NCBI GenBank assembly: GCA_046350255.1
Contig: JAXMAV010000004.1
Location: 310,001 to 374,000, forward strand
Direction of reading: 5' to 3'
DNA length: 64,000 nt
Origin: CALDUY01 sp046350255
GTDB taxonomy: Bacteria; Planctomycetota; Planctomycetia; Gemmatales; Gemmataceae
The position numbers were made by a program, and so were the translations under genes. Shown here in pieces: positions 36,701-45,877 of the stretch. Every line of letters begins with the position of its first letter. The stretch's first letter is position 1. Under the pieces are notes generated by a model, which was not told the origin of the DNA, ran no database searches, and saw nothing but the letters and a program-made list of their open reading frames with translations.

Positions 36701-37178
36701 GATGCTGATCGAACGCCTGCGCCGCGAGATCGCCATGATCACGGTAGCACGCAACTCGTCGCCGCGCCCCGATCCGGTGGCGATGGTGTACGGCCCGATG
36801 GTCTGCCTGATGAACGAGTTCTCGGCCTCGGATGGCGACCTGTTCCCGTACCGGTTCCGGCAGCACAAGCTGGGCAAGCTGATCGGCAAGCGCAGCTGGG
36901 GTGGCGTGGTCGGCATTCGCGGCACGCTGCCGTTACTCGACGGCGGTACGCTGAACCGCCCCGAGTTCAGCCGGTACGACACGGCGGGCAAGGAGTGGGT
37001 GATCGAAGGGTACGGCGTGGATCCGGACATCGTGGTGGATAACGACCCGGCCCGCGAGTACGGTGGAGAGGACCAGCAACTGGAGCGGGGCATCGCCGAG
37101 GTGCTGCGCGATCTGAAGGCAGGCGAGGCGAAGGGGCTGTGGAAGATTCCGCCGCCGCCGGCCTCGCCGAAGAAGTAG
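33789..37178 (+). CDS. Tricorn-type S41 protease, secreted
   Basis: The 1129-residue protein has a signal peptide and an AGGAGG six bases before the ATG. The N-terminal half has two WD40/TolB-like propellers (SPDGKQVAFT, SPDGKWIAYI). A PDZ-like region and the S41 catalytic core follow. Putative catalytic residues are His790 (in AGHAY), Ser1014 (FSASDGD) and Glu1073. The serine that precedes the His in archaeal tricorn is Gly here. The family degrades peptides into smaller fragments; here it should act in the periplasm. It ends at a strong hairpin. Confidence 0.88.
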   Translation: MSLRVLLGLVATLVVTASASAQVDPNGGEARLLRFPTVHGKHLVFCYAGDLYTVDSSGGVARRLTSHDGYEMFPRFSPDGKQVAFTGQYDGNTEIYVIPAEGGEPKRLTYTTTLGRDDISDRMGPNNICMGWTPDGRYIVFRSRMDSFNDFLGKLYRVPATGGIAEELPLPRGGFCSFSPDGKKLAYNRVFREFRTWKRYRGGMADDIWVHDFDTRQTVKITDDPAQDIIPMWYRDRVYFTSERTGRLNLFVVPATGGKARQLTNYTDYDIKFPSLGDTAIVFERAGYIHKFDLESEKVTQVPIRILEDRVLARKKLHNVAGEVTNFEISPDGAKALFGARGDVFTVPAKPGATRNLTQTPGVHERNSKWSPDGKWIAYISDATGEDEVWVRKPDGTEPRQLTTGADTYKYEVVWSPDSKKILWGDKKNRVSVVEVESKKVVIAAQSKMWEIRDAVWSPDSKWIAFSQEEPDEMQQVYLHSVETGKTTRVTEGRYSASEPCFSGDGKYLFFVSARDFNPIYSRTEWNHAYRDMDRIYLVTLAKDTPSPFLPKDESEKPEEKKPAPEKPGPEKDKKEEFPTKLTDEMLRWLQARGVADGAMTKELYQQFVKETANKPKNLKVDLDGLDERVLRLPVPAGNYRNLQSVGNSVYYVRAGSGSPPSLAVFDLGAKKETVLGPINGYEISADGKKMIYSQQGKHYIIDLPKGPIAPGSPLDTSGMEVELDRRAEWKQIFHECWRQMRDFFYDPTMHGIDWVAMRERYEPLLPHVAHRADLTYIIGEMISELNAGHAYVGGGDVPQPRRVPLGKLGATLRKDPVSGYFQIVKILKGARWDPDLRSPLNELGINAKDGDFILSVDGKSTKGMVNIAESLVNKVGKQVTLELANQPKEGASRKVVVVPIASEAQLHYHDWVEGNLKRVSDATGGQVGYLHVPDMLQTGLNQFAKYFYPQVRKRALIIDMRGNGGGNVSPMLIERLRREIAMITVARNSSPRPDPVAMVYGPMVCLMNEFSASDGDLFPYRFRQHKLGKLIGKRSWGGVVGIRGTLPLLDGGTLNRPEFSRYDTAGKEWVIEGYGVDPDIVVDNDPAREYGGEDQQLERGIAEVLRDLKAGEAKGLWKIPPPPASPKK

Positions 37179-37197
37179 CCGAGTGACCGTGGCACAT

Positions 37198-37235
37198 GGT
37201 CGGCCATCGTCCTGCACAGGCAGGGATGGCCGACC
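37198..37235 (+). terminator. Hairpin after the tricorn protease gene
   Basis: An 11-bp perfect stem (GGTCGGCCATC and complement) with a 16-base loop, followed 38 bases later by the GTG of the next gene. Confidence 0.7.
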
Positions 37236-37272
37236 GTGGGATGCGGAGAGAGAGTTGATCGAGGAGGTTCCC

Positions 37273-39066
37273 GTGACGCGACGAATCGGAGTGGTGCTGC
37301 TCGCGCTGGCGGTCTGCGCGGTGCGTGGCGAGGGGCCCGCGGTCAACCAGGCAGCGATCGAGAAACAGCTGCGCGAGCTGGAAAAGCAGATCGCCAAAGT
37401 GCGCGAGCTGGAGTTCAAGTCGCCGGTGGTGGCGAAGGTGATTCCGCGGCCGCGCGAGGGTGCGGCGGGCGTGCAGGGCTACTACGACCCGAAGCAGAAG
37501 GCGCTGTTCCTCTACGACGACATCAAGGGGAACTACGCGAAGGGGGTGCTGGTCCACGAGATGGTCCACGCCCTGCAGGATCAGCATTTCGGCCTGTCGA
37601 AGCTGCACGCGGCCAGCTACGACAACGACCGCGAGCTGGCCCTGGCGGCGCTCATCGAGGGAGACGCCACGCTGACGATGATCGAACTGCTGCGGAAGGA
37701 ACAGCCGTTCGTCGAGAAGATGCTGCTGACCGACCTGACGAAGGCGAAGAACCTGCAAAATGCCTTCCTGTACGGGCAGGGGGCGAAGTTCGTGCAGGCG
37801 GTGAAGCAGCGGGGGGGATGGAAGGCGGTAAACCAGCGTTACCAGTTCACCCCGACCTCGACGGCGACCATCCTGCACCCCGACCAGCGAATCAGCCCCG
37901 TGCGCCTGGGTCCCGGCAAGCGCATCGGTGAGTATGGGCTCATCCGCCTGCTGCGCGAACAGCCGGCCACGCAGCCGAAGGCCGTCAGCGCAGCCGAGGG
38001 CTGGCGCGGCGATCGACTCATCGAGGAGAAGGAAGGCACCGCGTGGGTGGTGGCCTTCGCCACGCCGGAGCAGGCGAAGCGGTTCTACGACACCCTGGGC
38101 GAGCTACGCCGGGCCGAGTTTCCCAAGCAGAAGATCGTGAACGACACGCCGACCGAGCGCGTGTGGCAGAGCGAGTCCGGGGCGCGGCGGGCGCACTACC
38201 TGCGCGGGCAGCGCATCTGGGAGATCAGCGCCAACCACGAGGCGGGCCATCGCACCCTGCTCGATCGGCTGGAGGGGCCGCCGAAGCTGACCGCCTACTC
38301 GGTCAAGGAGAAGAAGACAATCACGATCGGCGAACTCCTCGATCGGCTGATGGAGCATGACCTGATCTGCATCGGTGAGACGCACGACGACGAGTTGCAC
38401 CACCACGTCCAGCTGGCGCTGTTGAAGTCGCTGTATGCTCGGGATGAGCGGCTGGGAGTGGGGCTGGAGATGTTCCAGCGGCCGTACCAGAAGATCCTCG
38501 ACCGCTACATCAGCGGCGCCATCGACGAGGAGACGTTCCTGGAGGACAGCGACTACAAGAAGCGCTGGGGCTACGAGTGGACGCTGTACCGGCCCATCGT
38601 GGAGTTCTGTCGGCGGAACCGCATCCCGGTGGCGGCATTGAACCTTGCGGACGAGCTGCGGAAGCGGCTGTCATCAGTGGGCCACGAGAAGTTGACGGCC
38701 GACGAGAAGAAGCTGATCGGCGCCATCGACTTCCAGGTCAAGGCGCATCGCGACCACTGGTTCAATCAGCTGGGCGAGATGCACGGGCACGGACAGCTCG
38801 GGCAGCAGGAGAAGGAAAAGTTCTACCAGGTGATGACCGCCTGGGACGAATACATGGCCGATAGCGCTGCGCGCTTCCAGCAGGAGCGAAAGCTCCGCCG
38901 GATGGTGCTGCTGGCCGGCAGCGGTCACATCGAGCGCGGCTTCGGCATTCCCGACCGGGCGAAGAAGCGCACGGGAGGCAAGGTGGCCACGGTCGGTGTG
39001 GCGGTGGGCGGCGACGCCGCGAAGGCCGCCGCCGCCCCAGTGGACTTCGTGGTGATCGTCCACTAA
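37273..39066 (+). CDS. Fusion of HExxH metalloprotease domain and ChaN-like haem-binding domain, secreted
   Basis: The 597-residue protein starts at a GTG preceded by GAGGAGG with six bases between. A signal peptide covers about residues 1-19. The N-terminal half has HEMVH (residues 95-99) and a downstream EGDA, typical of gluzincin zinc proteases. From about residue 355 the protein is ChaN/PF04187-like (IGETHDDELHHH, GLEMFQRP). E. coli-type ChaN proteins are linked to iron or haem uptake. HExxH is fused here to a haem-uptake domain, which I have not seen described. It follows the tricorn protease gene after a terminator. Confidence 0.8.
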   Translation: MTRRIGVVLLALAVCAVRGEGPAVNQAAIEKQLRELEKQIAKVRELEFKSPVVAKVIPRPREGAAGVQGYYDPKQKALFLYDDIKGNYAKGVLVHEMVHALQDQHFGLSKLHAASYDNDRELALAALIEGDATLTMIELLRKEQPFVEKMLLTDLTKAKNLQNAFLYGQGAKFVQAVKQRGGWKAVNQRYQFTPTSTATILHPDQRISPVRLGPGKRIGEYGLIRLLREQPATQPKAVSAAEGWRGDRLIEEKEGTAWVVAFATPEQAKRFYDTLGELRRAEFPKQKIVNDTPTERVWQSESGARRAHYLRGQRIWEISANHEAGHRTLLDRLEGPPKLTAYSVKEKKTITIGELLDRLMEHDLICIGETHDDELHHHVQLALLKSLYARDERLGVGLEMFQRPYQKILDRYISGAIDEETFLEDSDYKKRWGYEWTLYRPIVEFCRRNRIPVAALNLADELRKRLSSVGHEKLTADEKKLIGAIDFQVKAHRDHWFNQLGEMHGHGQLGQQEKEKFYQVMTAWDEYMADSAARFQQERKLRRMVLLAGSGHIERGFGIPDRAKKRTGGKVATVGVAVGGDAAKAAAAPVDFVVIVH

Positions 39067-39076
39067 CAGTGGGATG

Positions 39077-39991
39077 TCAGCTACCACTCTTTCCGCGCGG
39101 GTGGAACTGGCGATGAATGGCGCGGAGCCGGTCACGATCGACGTGGGTGTAGTGCTGCGTCGTGCGGATGCTGGAATGCCCCAGCAGCTCCTGCACGGTA
39201 CGCAAATCGGCCCCCCCGGCGAGCAGGTGCGTGGCGAAGGAGTGGCGCAGGGTGTGCGGGCTGACCTTCGTGTGCAAACCGGCCCGACGCACATACTTCT
39301 TGACGAGCACCCAGAGCATCTCGCGGGTGAGACGACGCCCGCCCCGGCTGACAAAGACCCACGGCACATCGGTGGCGTGCTGCACGAGCTGTGGCCGCAG
39401 ACGCTCCAGGTACGCCTCGATGGCGTTGATGGCGATACGACCCAGCGGGACGATGCGCTGCTTGCTCCCCTTGCCAAAGCAACGGCAGAAGCCCCCTTGC
39501 AGGTGCATGTCGGCCAGCTTGAGATGGACCACTTCAGAGGCCCGGCTACCGGTGGCGTACAGGGTTTCGAGCAGGGCCCGATCGCGGAGAAAGTAGCGGT
39601 CGAACGTCTGGGGTGCCTCGAGCAGTTTGTTCACGTTATCGGGGCTGAGCACCTGCGGAATGCGTTCCCACAGGGTAGGAGCGCTGAGCAGATCGACGGT
39701 GACCTGCGCGGTGCGCTCCTCCATGCGGAGGAAGCGGTAGAAGACTTTCAGCGCGACGAGATGCCGCGCCGCGCTGGAGGGGGCGAGGCCGACGTCGTCG
39801 CGAAGGAAGCCGATGTAATCGCTCAGCTGGCGAAGCGTGGGATGCAGGTAATCGTCGAGCCCCCCCGCCTCGACCCACCCAGCGAACCGATCGAGATCGC
39901 GACCATAGGCCTGCAAACTATTGACGGCAAGCCCGCGCTCGGACCGCAGGAAGTTGTGGAAGGCCTGAAGATCGTCACGAAGTGGAGACAT
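39077..39991 (-). CDS. Tyrosine recombinase XerC/XerD-like
   Basis: The 304-residue protein has the full catalytic set of the tyrosine recombinases: Arg150 (TGSRASE), Lys177 (GKGSKQR), His246 and Arg249 (PHTLRH), His272 and the nucleophile Tyr281. The N-terminal SAM-like DNA-binding domain fits a Xer protein that resolves chromosome dimers at dif. The length and the lack of phage-like neighbours favour a housekeeping Xer. The alternative start at 40030 adds 13 residues. It is convergent with the ChaN fusion by 10 bases. Confidence 0.88.
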   Translation of the reverse strand: MSPLRDDLQAFHNFLRSERGLAVNSLQAYGRDLDRFAGWVEAGGLDDYLHPTLRQLSDYIGFLRDDVGLAPSSAARHLVALKVFYRFLRMEERTAQVTVDLLSAPTLWERIPQVLSPDNVNKLLEAPQTFDRYFLRDRALLETLYATGSRASEVVHLKLADMHLQGGFCRCFGKGSKQRIVPLGRIAINAIEAYLERLRPQLVQHATDVPWVFVSRGGRRLTREMLWVLVKKYVRRAGLHTKVSPHTLRHSFATHLLAGGADLRTVQELLGHSSIRTTQHYTHVDRDRLRAIHRQFHPRGKSGS

Positions 39992-40338
39992 GGCCGACTC
40001 CCGAAGCAGAGGATGGGACATCCTCATCATCGCCCTTCCCGGGCGCTCCCCTGAACAAATCTCCCCTCATCGAACCAGAGCCCCCTTCCTCGATCCCCTC
40101 CTCTTCGTCAAAGCCAGACAAGCACCGCACTTCCCCCATCGTCCCAGCAACGACAGATGCCCCCTCCCCTCTCAACGTGCGTACACCCCGGCTCGCCTGC
40201 GCAGCACTCGGTGCATCCCGCCCCCGCAAACCTCGCGCATACTTCCTCCGTGCCCATCGGCCTTGTCAGTTCGTCCCGGTCCGGTATGATGAGTCTTTTC
40301 AACGAGCTGGATTGACTCGTGTTTTGGAGCTTCGTGCC
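39992..40338. other. Intergenic region between Xer and rpmB
   Basis: About 345 bases between divergent genes. It contains the rpmB promoter near 40263. The plus strand changes from G-rich to C-rich at about 40020. No repeat or RNA gene is visible. Confidence 0.45.
40263..40290 (+). promoter_or_regulatory. Sigma70-like promoter of rpmB-gatC-gatA
   Basis: TTGTCA and TATGAT with a 16-base spacer, ending about 48 bases before the rpmB ATG. Both boxes are close to consensus. Confidence 0.55.
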
Positions 40339-40602
40339 ATGGGCATGCAATGTGACGTCTGTGCCAAGAAGCCCGCGGGCGGCACTCAGATCTGCCGCCG
40401 GGGTAAGGCCAAGTACCTGGGCGGCATCGGTCGCAAGGTGACCGGCATCAGCAAGCGCCGGTTCAAGCCCAACCTCCAGACCCTCCAGTGCCAGGTCGGC
40501 GGCTCGGTCCAGACCCTCCGCGTCTGCGTCCAGTGCATCCGCTCCGGCCGCATTCAGCGCCCCATCAAACGCTCGGCCTTCACCATGCCTTCCTCCCTGT
40601 AA
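40339..40602 (+). CDS. rpmB: 50S ribosomal protein L28
   Basis: The 87-residue protein is recognised by its family core (FKPNLQTLQ, VCVQCIRSG) and the N-terminal CDVC, which with the C-terminal CVQC gives the four cysteines of the zinc-binding form. It binds 23S rRNA in the large subunit. TGGAG precedes the ATG. It is the first gene of a three-gene run with five bases to gatC. Confidence 0.9.
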   Translation: MGMQCDVCAKKPAGGTQICRRGKAKYLGGIGRKVTGISKRRFKPNLQTLQCQVGGSVQTLRVCVQCIRSGRIQRPIKRSAFTMPSSL

Positions 40603-40607
40603 TCCGC

Positions 40608-40919
40608 ATGAGCGACGATCATCTCACGCTCGACCAGGTGCGCTGGATCGCTCACCTGGCTCGGCTGGAACTCTCGGACGTCGAGCTTCAGACCATGACC
40701 CGGCAGCTCGACGCCATCGTTCATTACATGGCGCAGCTCCAGGCGGTCCCCACCGCTGGCGTCGAGCCGCTCGCTCACGCTTTGCCCGTCGCCAACGTCT
40801 TCCGCGACGACGAACCCGCCCCGTCTCTGCCCGCCGAGGAGGCCCTCGCGGCCGCACCCCAGGCGCGCAAGACTCCCCGCGGCGAACACTTCTTCGCCGT
40901 GCCCGCCGTGCTGGAGTAA
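40608..40919 (+). CDS. gatC: Glutamyl/aspartyl-tRNA amidotransferase subunit C
   Basis: The 103-residue protein has the typical IAHLARLEL helix and VEPLAHALP-type motif. GatC holds the GatAB complex together, which converts mischarged Glu-tRNA-Gln or Asp-tRNA-Asn. It begins five bases after rpmB and is followed six bases later by gatA. gatB is not in the window. Confidence 0.9.
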   Translation: MSDDHLTLDQVRWIAHLARLELSDVELQTMTRQLDAIVHYMAQLQAVPTAGVEPLAHALPVANVFRDDEPAPSLPAEEALAAAPQARKTPRGEHFFAVPAVLE

Positions 40920-40925
40920 TGGCAC

Positions 40926-42401
40926 GTGCCGCTCACCCATCATTCCGCTCGCGAACTGCTCGAACGCCTCAACCATGGCGAGGTCACCGCGCAGGCCCTG
41001 ACCGACAACTTCCTCGCCGCCATCCGTCAGCGCGACCCGCACGTCCGCGCCTATCTCCATGTCGATGAGGCCGACGCCCGCGCCCAGGCCGAACGCATCG
41101 ACCATCGTCGTCGCCACGGCGAAAAGCTCGGACTCCTCGCCGGTCTGCCCGTCGCCATCAAGGATAACCTCTGCACCCGCGGCCAGCCCACCACCGCCGG
41201 CAGCAAGATCCTCGCTGACTTCCGCCCCCCCTACGACGCCACCGTCATCACGCGCCTCCGCCAGGCCGACGCCGTGCTCCTCGGGAAAACCAATCTCGAC
41301 GAGTTCGCCATGGGCTCGTCCACCGAGAACAGCGCCTACCACGTCACTCGCAACCCCTGGGATCTCGACCGCATCCCGGGTGGCTCCTCTGGTGGAAGCG
41401 CCGCCGCCGTCGCCGCCTGCACCGCCCCCGTCGCTCTCGGCAGCGACACTGGCGGCTCCGTCCGCCAGCCCGCCGCCCTTTGCGGCGTGGTCGGCCTCAA
41501 GCCGTCCTATGGCCGGGTGTCACGCTTCGGCCTCATCGCCTTCGGCAGCTCGCTCGACCAGATCGGCCCGCTGGCCCACGAGGTCCACGACTGCGCCCTG
41601 CTGCTCGAGGTGCTCGCCGGCCACGACCCCCGCGACGCCACCAGCGCGGACCATGCCGTCCCTCCCTACCGCCAGGCGTTGTCACACCCCGCCCTGCCGC
41701 TGACCATCGGCGTGCCGCGCGAGTACTTCGCCGAGGGTCTCGACCCCGAAGTGGAAAAGAGCGTCCGCGAGGCACTCCGCGTGTACGAAAGCCTCGGCGC
41801 CAAGCTGCGCGAGGTCTCTCTGCCTCACAGCGCCCACGCCCTGGCCACCTACTACGTCGTGGCTACCGCCGAGGCCTCCAGCAACCTCGCCCGCTTCGAT
41901 GGCGTCCACTACGGCCATCGCGCCGAGAAGTTCCAGAACCTCATCGATCTCTACTGCCAGAGTCGCGGCGAAGGCTTCGGCGCCGAGGTCAAACGTCGCA
42001 TCATGCTCGGCACCTACGCCCTGTCGAGCGGCCACCGCGACGCCTACTACCTCCAGGCGCTCCAGGTCCGCCGCCTCATCCGCAACGACTTCGATGCCGC
42101 CTTCGCTGGCTGCGACGTCCTCGCCGGCCCCACCTCGCCCACCGTTGCCTTCAAGGCCGGCGAACGCACCAGCGATCCGCTCGCGATGTACCTCGCCGAC
42201 ATCTACACCATCAGCGCCAACCTCGCGGGCCTGGCCGGCCTCAGCCTGCCCTGCGGCTTCAACTCTGCCGGCCTGCCCATTGGCCTGCAGCTGCTCGGCC
42301 CGCCCCTGCGCGAGGATCGCCTGCTCCGCATCGCCCACCTCTACGAACAGGCCACCCCCTGGAACGAGCGCCGGCCTCCCGCCGCCCGCGTCCAGGGCTA
42401 G
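40926..42401 (+). CDS. gatA: Glutamyl/aspartyl-tRNA amidotransferase subunit A
   Basis: The 491-residue amidase starts at a GTG. It has the amidase-signature Ser-cisSer-Lys triad: the lysine near residue 79 (IKDNLCT), and GGSSGGSAAA and SDTGGSVRQPA for the serines. It supplies ammonia from glutamine to GatB. It lies just after gatC in the same run; gatB is elsewhere. Confidence 0.93.
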   Translation: MPLTHHSARELLERLNHGEVTAQALTDNFLAAIRQRDPHVRAYLHVDEADARAQAERIDHRRRHGEKLGLLAGLPVAIKDNLCTRGQPTTAGSKILADFRPPYDATVITRLRQADAVLLGKTNLDEFAMGSSTENSAYHVTRNPWDLDRIPGGSSGGSAAAVAACTAPVALGSDTGGSVRQPAALCGVVGLKPSYGRVSRFGLIAFGSSLDQIGPLAHEVHDCALLLEVLAGHDPRDATSADHAVPPYRQALSHPALPLTIGVPREYFAEGLDPEVEKSVREALRVYESLGAKLREVSLPHSAHALATYYVVATAEASSNLARFDGVHYGHRAEKFQNLIDLYCQSRGEGFGAEVKRRIMLGTYALSSGHRDAYYLQALQVRRLIRNDFDAAFAGCDVLAGPTSPTVAFKAGERTSDPLAMYLADIYTISANLAGLAGLSLPCGFNSAGLPIGLQLLGPPLREDRLLRIAHLYEQATPWNERRPPAARVQG

Positions 42402-42408
42402 CCCACCT

Positions 42409-43404
42409 TCACTTCATCTCGAACGTCCCCTCGCGGTCCAGCGCGCTTTTGTACGACGTCTTCAGCCACTCCTTCGCCCGCGCATCGCCGCGCAGGTACG
42501 CATCCCAGAACGCCGTGCTCCCCTGCAGGATCAGCGCCTGAAACACCGGGTCCTTCTCCCGCTTTCCCGCCCCCGTCTGCCCGCGCCCCGAGAACACCAT
42601 GTGGTCGCCATCCTGGAAGATCAGCAGATACTGATCGCCCGCCGCGATGTGATCGAACGGAATGCGCCGGTCGATGGGCTTCGTCTCCGTGATCGTCACC
42701 CCATCATCCTTCGTCCCCGTCATGTGAAAGATCGGTATCTTGATCGGCGCGAACACCTTCTTCAGGTCACTCCGCCGCGCCGGCGCGTTGGGACTCATCG
42801 CGATCGCCGCCTTCAAGCGCGGCTCCGTCAGCGTCAGCGTCTTGCCCAGCGGCGTGACAAACCCCTGCCCCGCGCTCGCCAGCGTCGTGAACGCCCCGAA
42901 CGAGTGCCCCGCCAGCCCCACCTTCTCCAGATCCAGCTTCCCGCGCAGAGGCCCCGCCTCGTCGTTCGCCTTCGTTAACTGATCGAGCACGAACCGCACG
43001 TCCAGCGGTCGAGCCACCGCGTTGCTCGGCACCTTGGCCGCCTTGCGCATCTCCTCCATGGCGTTCGCCTTCCCCTTCCACACCGACTCGTCGCTGCCCA
43101 CATGCTGCAGATGCACGCATACATAGCCATGGCTCGCCCAGTGCTTCCCCAGGTAGCCATACCCCTCGCGCGATCCACCCAGCCCGTGCGAGAACAGCAC
43201 CACCGGCATCGGCCCCGCCAGCTTCCGCGGCAGGTAGACCTTCACCGGCACCACCCGATCGCGCTTTCCATCCTTCCAGTCCAGCAGCAGCGTCTCGACC
43301 GGGTAGGGCCCGACCCCCTTCTTGTAAGTGGGCCCGCGCTCCGCCTCGGCTGCCACTCCGACCATACTCCCCACCAACAAGAAAACACTCGCGAGTGTCC
43401 GCAT
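42409..43404 (-). CDS. Secreted alpha/beta hydrolase
   Basis: The 331-residue protein has a signal peptide (about 1-20) and GGGGAGG a few bases before the ATG. An oxyanion-type SHGLGGS near residue 85 and the nucleophile elbow GHSFGAF (about residue 165) are present, with later Asp and His residues (TGTKDDG, DGDHMVF) for the triad. This is the dienelactone/PAF-acetylhydrolase-like type; likely an esterase or lipase in the periplasm. The start at 43440 adds 12 residues. It is convergent with gatA by 8 bases. Confidence 0.8.
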   Translation of the reverse strand: MRTLASVFLLVGSMVGVAAEAERGPTYKKGVGPYPVETLLLDWKDGKRDRVVPVKVYLPRKLAGPMPVVLFSHGLGGSREGYGYLGKHWASHGYVCVHLQHVGSDESVWKGKANAMEEMRKAAKVPSNAVARPLDVRFVLDQLTKANDEAGPLRGKLDLEKVGLAGHSFGAFTTLASAGQGFVTPLGKTLTLTEPRLKAAIAMSPNAPARRSDLKKVFAPIKIPIFHMTGTKDDGVTITETKPIDRRIPFDHIAAGDQYLLIFQDGDHMVFSGRGQTGAGKREKDPVFQALILQGSTAFWDAYLRGDARAKEWLKTSYKSALDREGTFEMK

Positions 43405-43474
43405 CGGCCTCCCCTTTCCTCGGAACAGGGCTGCCTGCATAACCCACGAGTGCCTCTTTTTTTACGTCCCAACT

Positions 43475-44464
43475 CTACCGCGATGACACCTTCTTGCTCG
43501 CGGTCGGAATCACCTCGATCACCTTGGAATCGCCCGCGCTGGCCGAGCCGCCCACGATCAGCAGCGTCCCCCGCGCTCCCGCCACCATCCGGTTGACGTG
43601 CCGCGCCGTCGCCTGCTGCCCGACCGTCACCCAATCATTAATCGCTCGGTTCAGCGTGTGCAGCTTGCCATCATTCGTGCTCAGATACAGCCTCCCGTTC
43701 TGCACCGCCGGCGCCGCCGAGAAACCCGTCCCCATGCCCGGGATCGCCGCCCCCTCCGACCACTTCCCCATTGCCAGATCGTAAATATCCACCTGGTTCG
43801 ATGGTGCTCCCTTCGCCTGCAGCCCGCCGACGACATACACCTTGCCATCCAGTGCCGCGATTCCCAGCGCTCGCCGCTGGAACGGCTGGGCCACCGCCTC
43901 CCACTGCAGTGGCGACTTGCTCAGGTCCAGCACCAGCCCCTGCTTCAGCCAGACCGGCTCCTTGCCCGCGCCCCGCATCGTCCAGCCGCCGAACACGTAC
44001 AGCTTCTCCCCCACCACCACCGCATCGTGCGACGACCGGGGCTCGGGCAGGTCCGGCAACGCCGTCCACTTCCGCGCCGTCGGATCGTAGCTGGCGCAGC
44101 TGGCCAGCGAGTGCGTGTCCGCCTTCTCCCCCGGCTTGTTCCGCGGCTGCATCCCGCCGATTCGGTAAATCTTGTTCTGGTACGCCACCAGCGCCGTCCC
44201 CTGCGCTGCCGGCCCGCTGGGGAGCTCTTCCCACTTCCCCGCCAGCGCGACGCGCAGGAACTTGTCCGTCGTCGTCTCTGTCGAGTAGGTGTGCGTCCGC
44301 CCCGTGTGCCCGCCGTAAATGTACAGGTAGCCGTCACTCACGCAGGCACCGAAGCTCGAGATCTTGTGCGGCAGCGGAGCATAGCTCGGCAGCCCTTCCG
44401 CCGCCAGGCTCCCCGTCGCCACCAGCCCCAGCGCCACCAGCGCCATCCACAGTTGCCTTCTCAT
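43475..44464 (-). CDS. Secreted Kelch-repeat protein
   Basis: The 329-residue protein has a signal peptide (residues 1-22) and GAGG about eight bases before the ATG. It shows Kelch blades (YIYGGHTG, IYRIGGMQ, LYVFGGW, VYVVGGLQ), so it forms a six- or seven-bladed propeller. No galactose oxidase copper ligands are seen, so binding rather than catalysis is likely. It lies next to a prepilin-like gene on the same strand. Confidence 0.8.
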   Translation of the reverse strand: MRRQLWMALVALGLVATGSLAAEGLPSYAPLPHKISSFGACVSDGYLYIYGGHTGRTHTYSTETTTDKFLRVALAGKWEELPSGPAAQGTALVAYQNKIYRIGGMQPRNKPGEKADTHSLASCASYDPTARKWTALPDLPEPRSSHDAVVVGEKLYVFGGWTMRGAGKEPVWLKQGLVLDLSKSPLQWEAVAQPFQRRALGIAALDGKVYVVGGLQAKGAPSNQVDIYDLAMGKWSEGAAIPGMGTGFSAAPAVQNGRLYLSTNDGKLHTLNRAINDWVTVGQQATARHVNRMVAGARGTLLIVGGSASAGDSKVIEVIPTASKKVSSR

Positions 44465-44501
44465 GCATCATCCTCATGTCAGAGTGTATGTATTGAAGAT
44501 C

Positions 44502-45380
<879 letters not shown>

Positions 45381-45685
45381 GGCTTCGCACTCCTTTGGTC
45401 AAGGGTTCTGCGAGGCGCCTGGCGAGCGGTAGTGCCCCCCCGGATCATCCCGGCCTGGCACGACGGTGGCTACGCTACCTCTTCCGAATTGTTGAGATCG
45501 AGTCTCTGTTGCAAAATCATAGACACTTTCCCCTCTCTGTCAACCTTTTTTCTCTTCTTCACAACCTCGCTTCCAACAAGAGATTACACCCAGAGATTTC
45601 GTCGCCTCCCATCCCCTGCTGGTAGACGATGAGACATGATCTCAGTAATTCTCTGCCCTCGTCGCCTTTTCGCAGGAGCGCCATC
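45381..45685. other. Divergent intergenic region, AT-rich
   Basis: About 305 bases between the DUF1559 gene and hemP. It carries the DUF1559 promoter. The stretch 45480-45600 is notably AT-rich for this genome. No RNA gene was found. Confidence 0.45.
45516..45543 (-). promoter_or_regulatory. Strong sigma70-like promoter of the DUF1559 gene
   Basis: On the minus strand TTGACA is followed after 16 bases by TATGAT. The -35 box is perfect and the -10 differs from TATAAT at one position. It lies about 135 bases upstream of the ATG in an AT-rich stretch. Confidence 0.6.
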
Positions 45686-45877
45686 ATGTCCGATTCCCCT
45701 CGCGATCTTCCCCCGCCCCTCTCACCGGCCGAGGCGTCCACCGAGCCCTCGGCCTCCCTGCCCGTGCTGACCGCACGCGACCTCTTCCGTGGCCAGCGCG
45801 AGATCCTCATCGAGCACGACGGCGTCGTCTACCGCCTCCGTCTGACCCGACGCAACAAGCTCATCCTGCAGAAGTGA
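45686..45877 (+). CDS. hemP: Haemin uptake protein HemP
   Basis: The 63-residue protein ends in the HemP core (LFRGQREILIEHDGVVYRLRLTRRNKLILQK type; the final KLILQK is diagnostic). HemP is a small protein required for haem uptake gene expression or transport in several bacteria. AGGAG lies nine bases before the ATG. The N-terminal part is Pro/Ser-rich. It has no haem-receptor genes beside it. Confidence 0.8.
   Translation: MSDSPRDLPPPLSPAEASTEPSASLPVLTARDLFRGQREILIEHDGVVYRLRLTRRNKLILQK

Noticed and set aside
35082..36866. Minus-strand open frame over the tricorn protease gene
   Set aside because: Arg/His/Val-rich shadow without motifs; the plus-strand protein has a full catalytic set.
39077..39991. 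Xer recombinase as part of an integron, phage or integrative element
   Set aside because: No attachment sites, phage genes or attC-like repeats nearby; catalytic and length features fit a chromosomal Xer.
33700..40020. Inverted repeats flanking the GC-skew reversal
   Set aside because: Only a short CAGGGGA-type match was found at the two edges, which can occur by chance.
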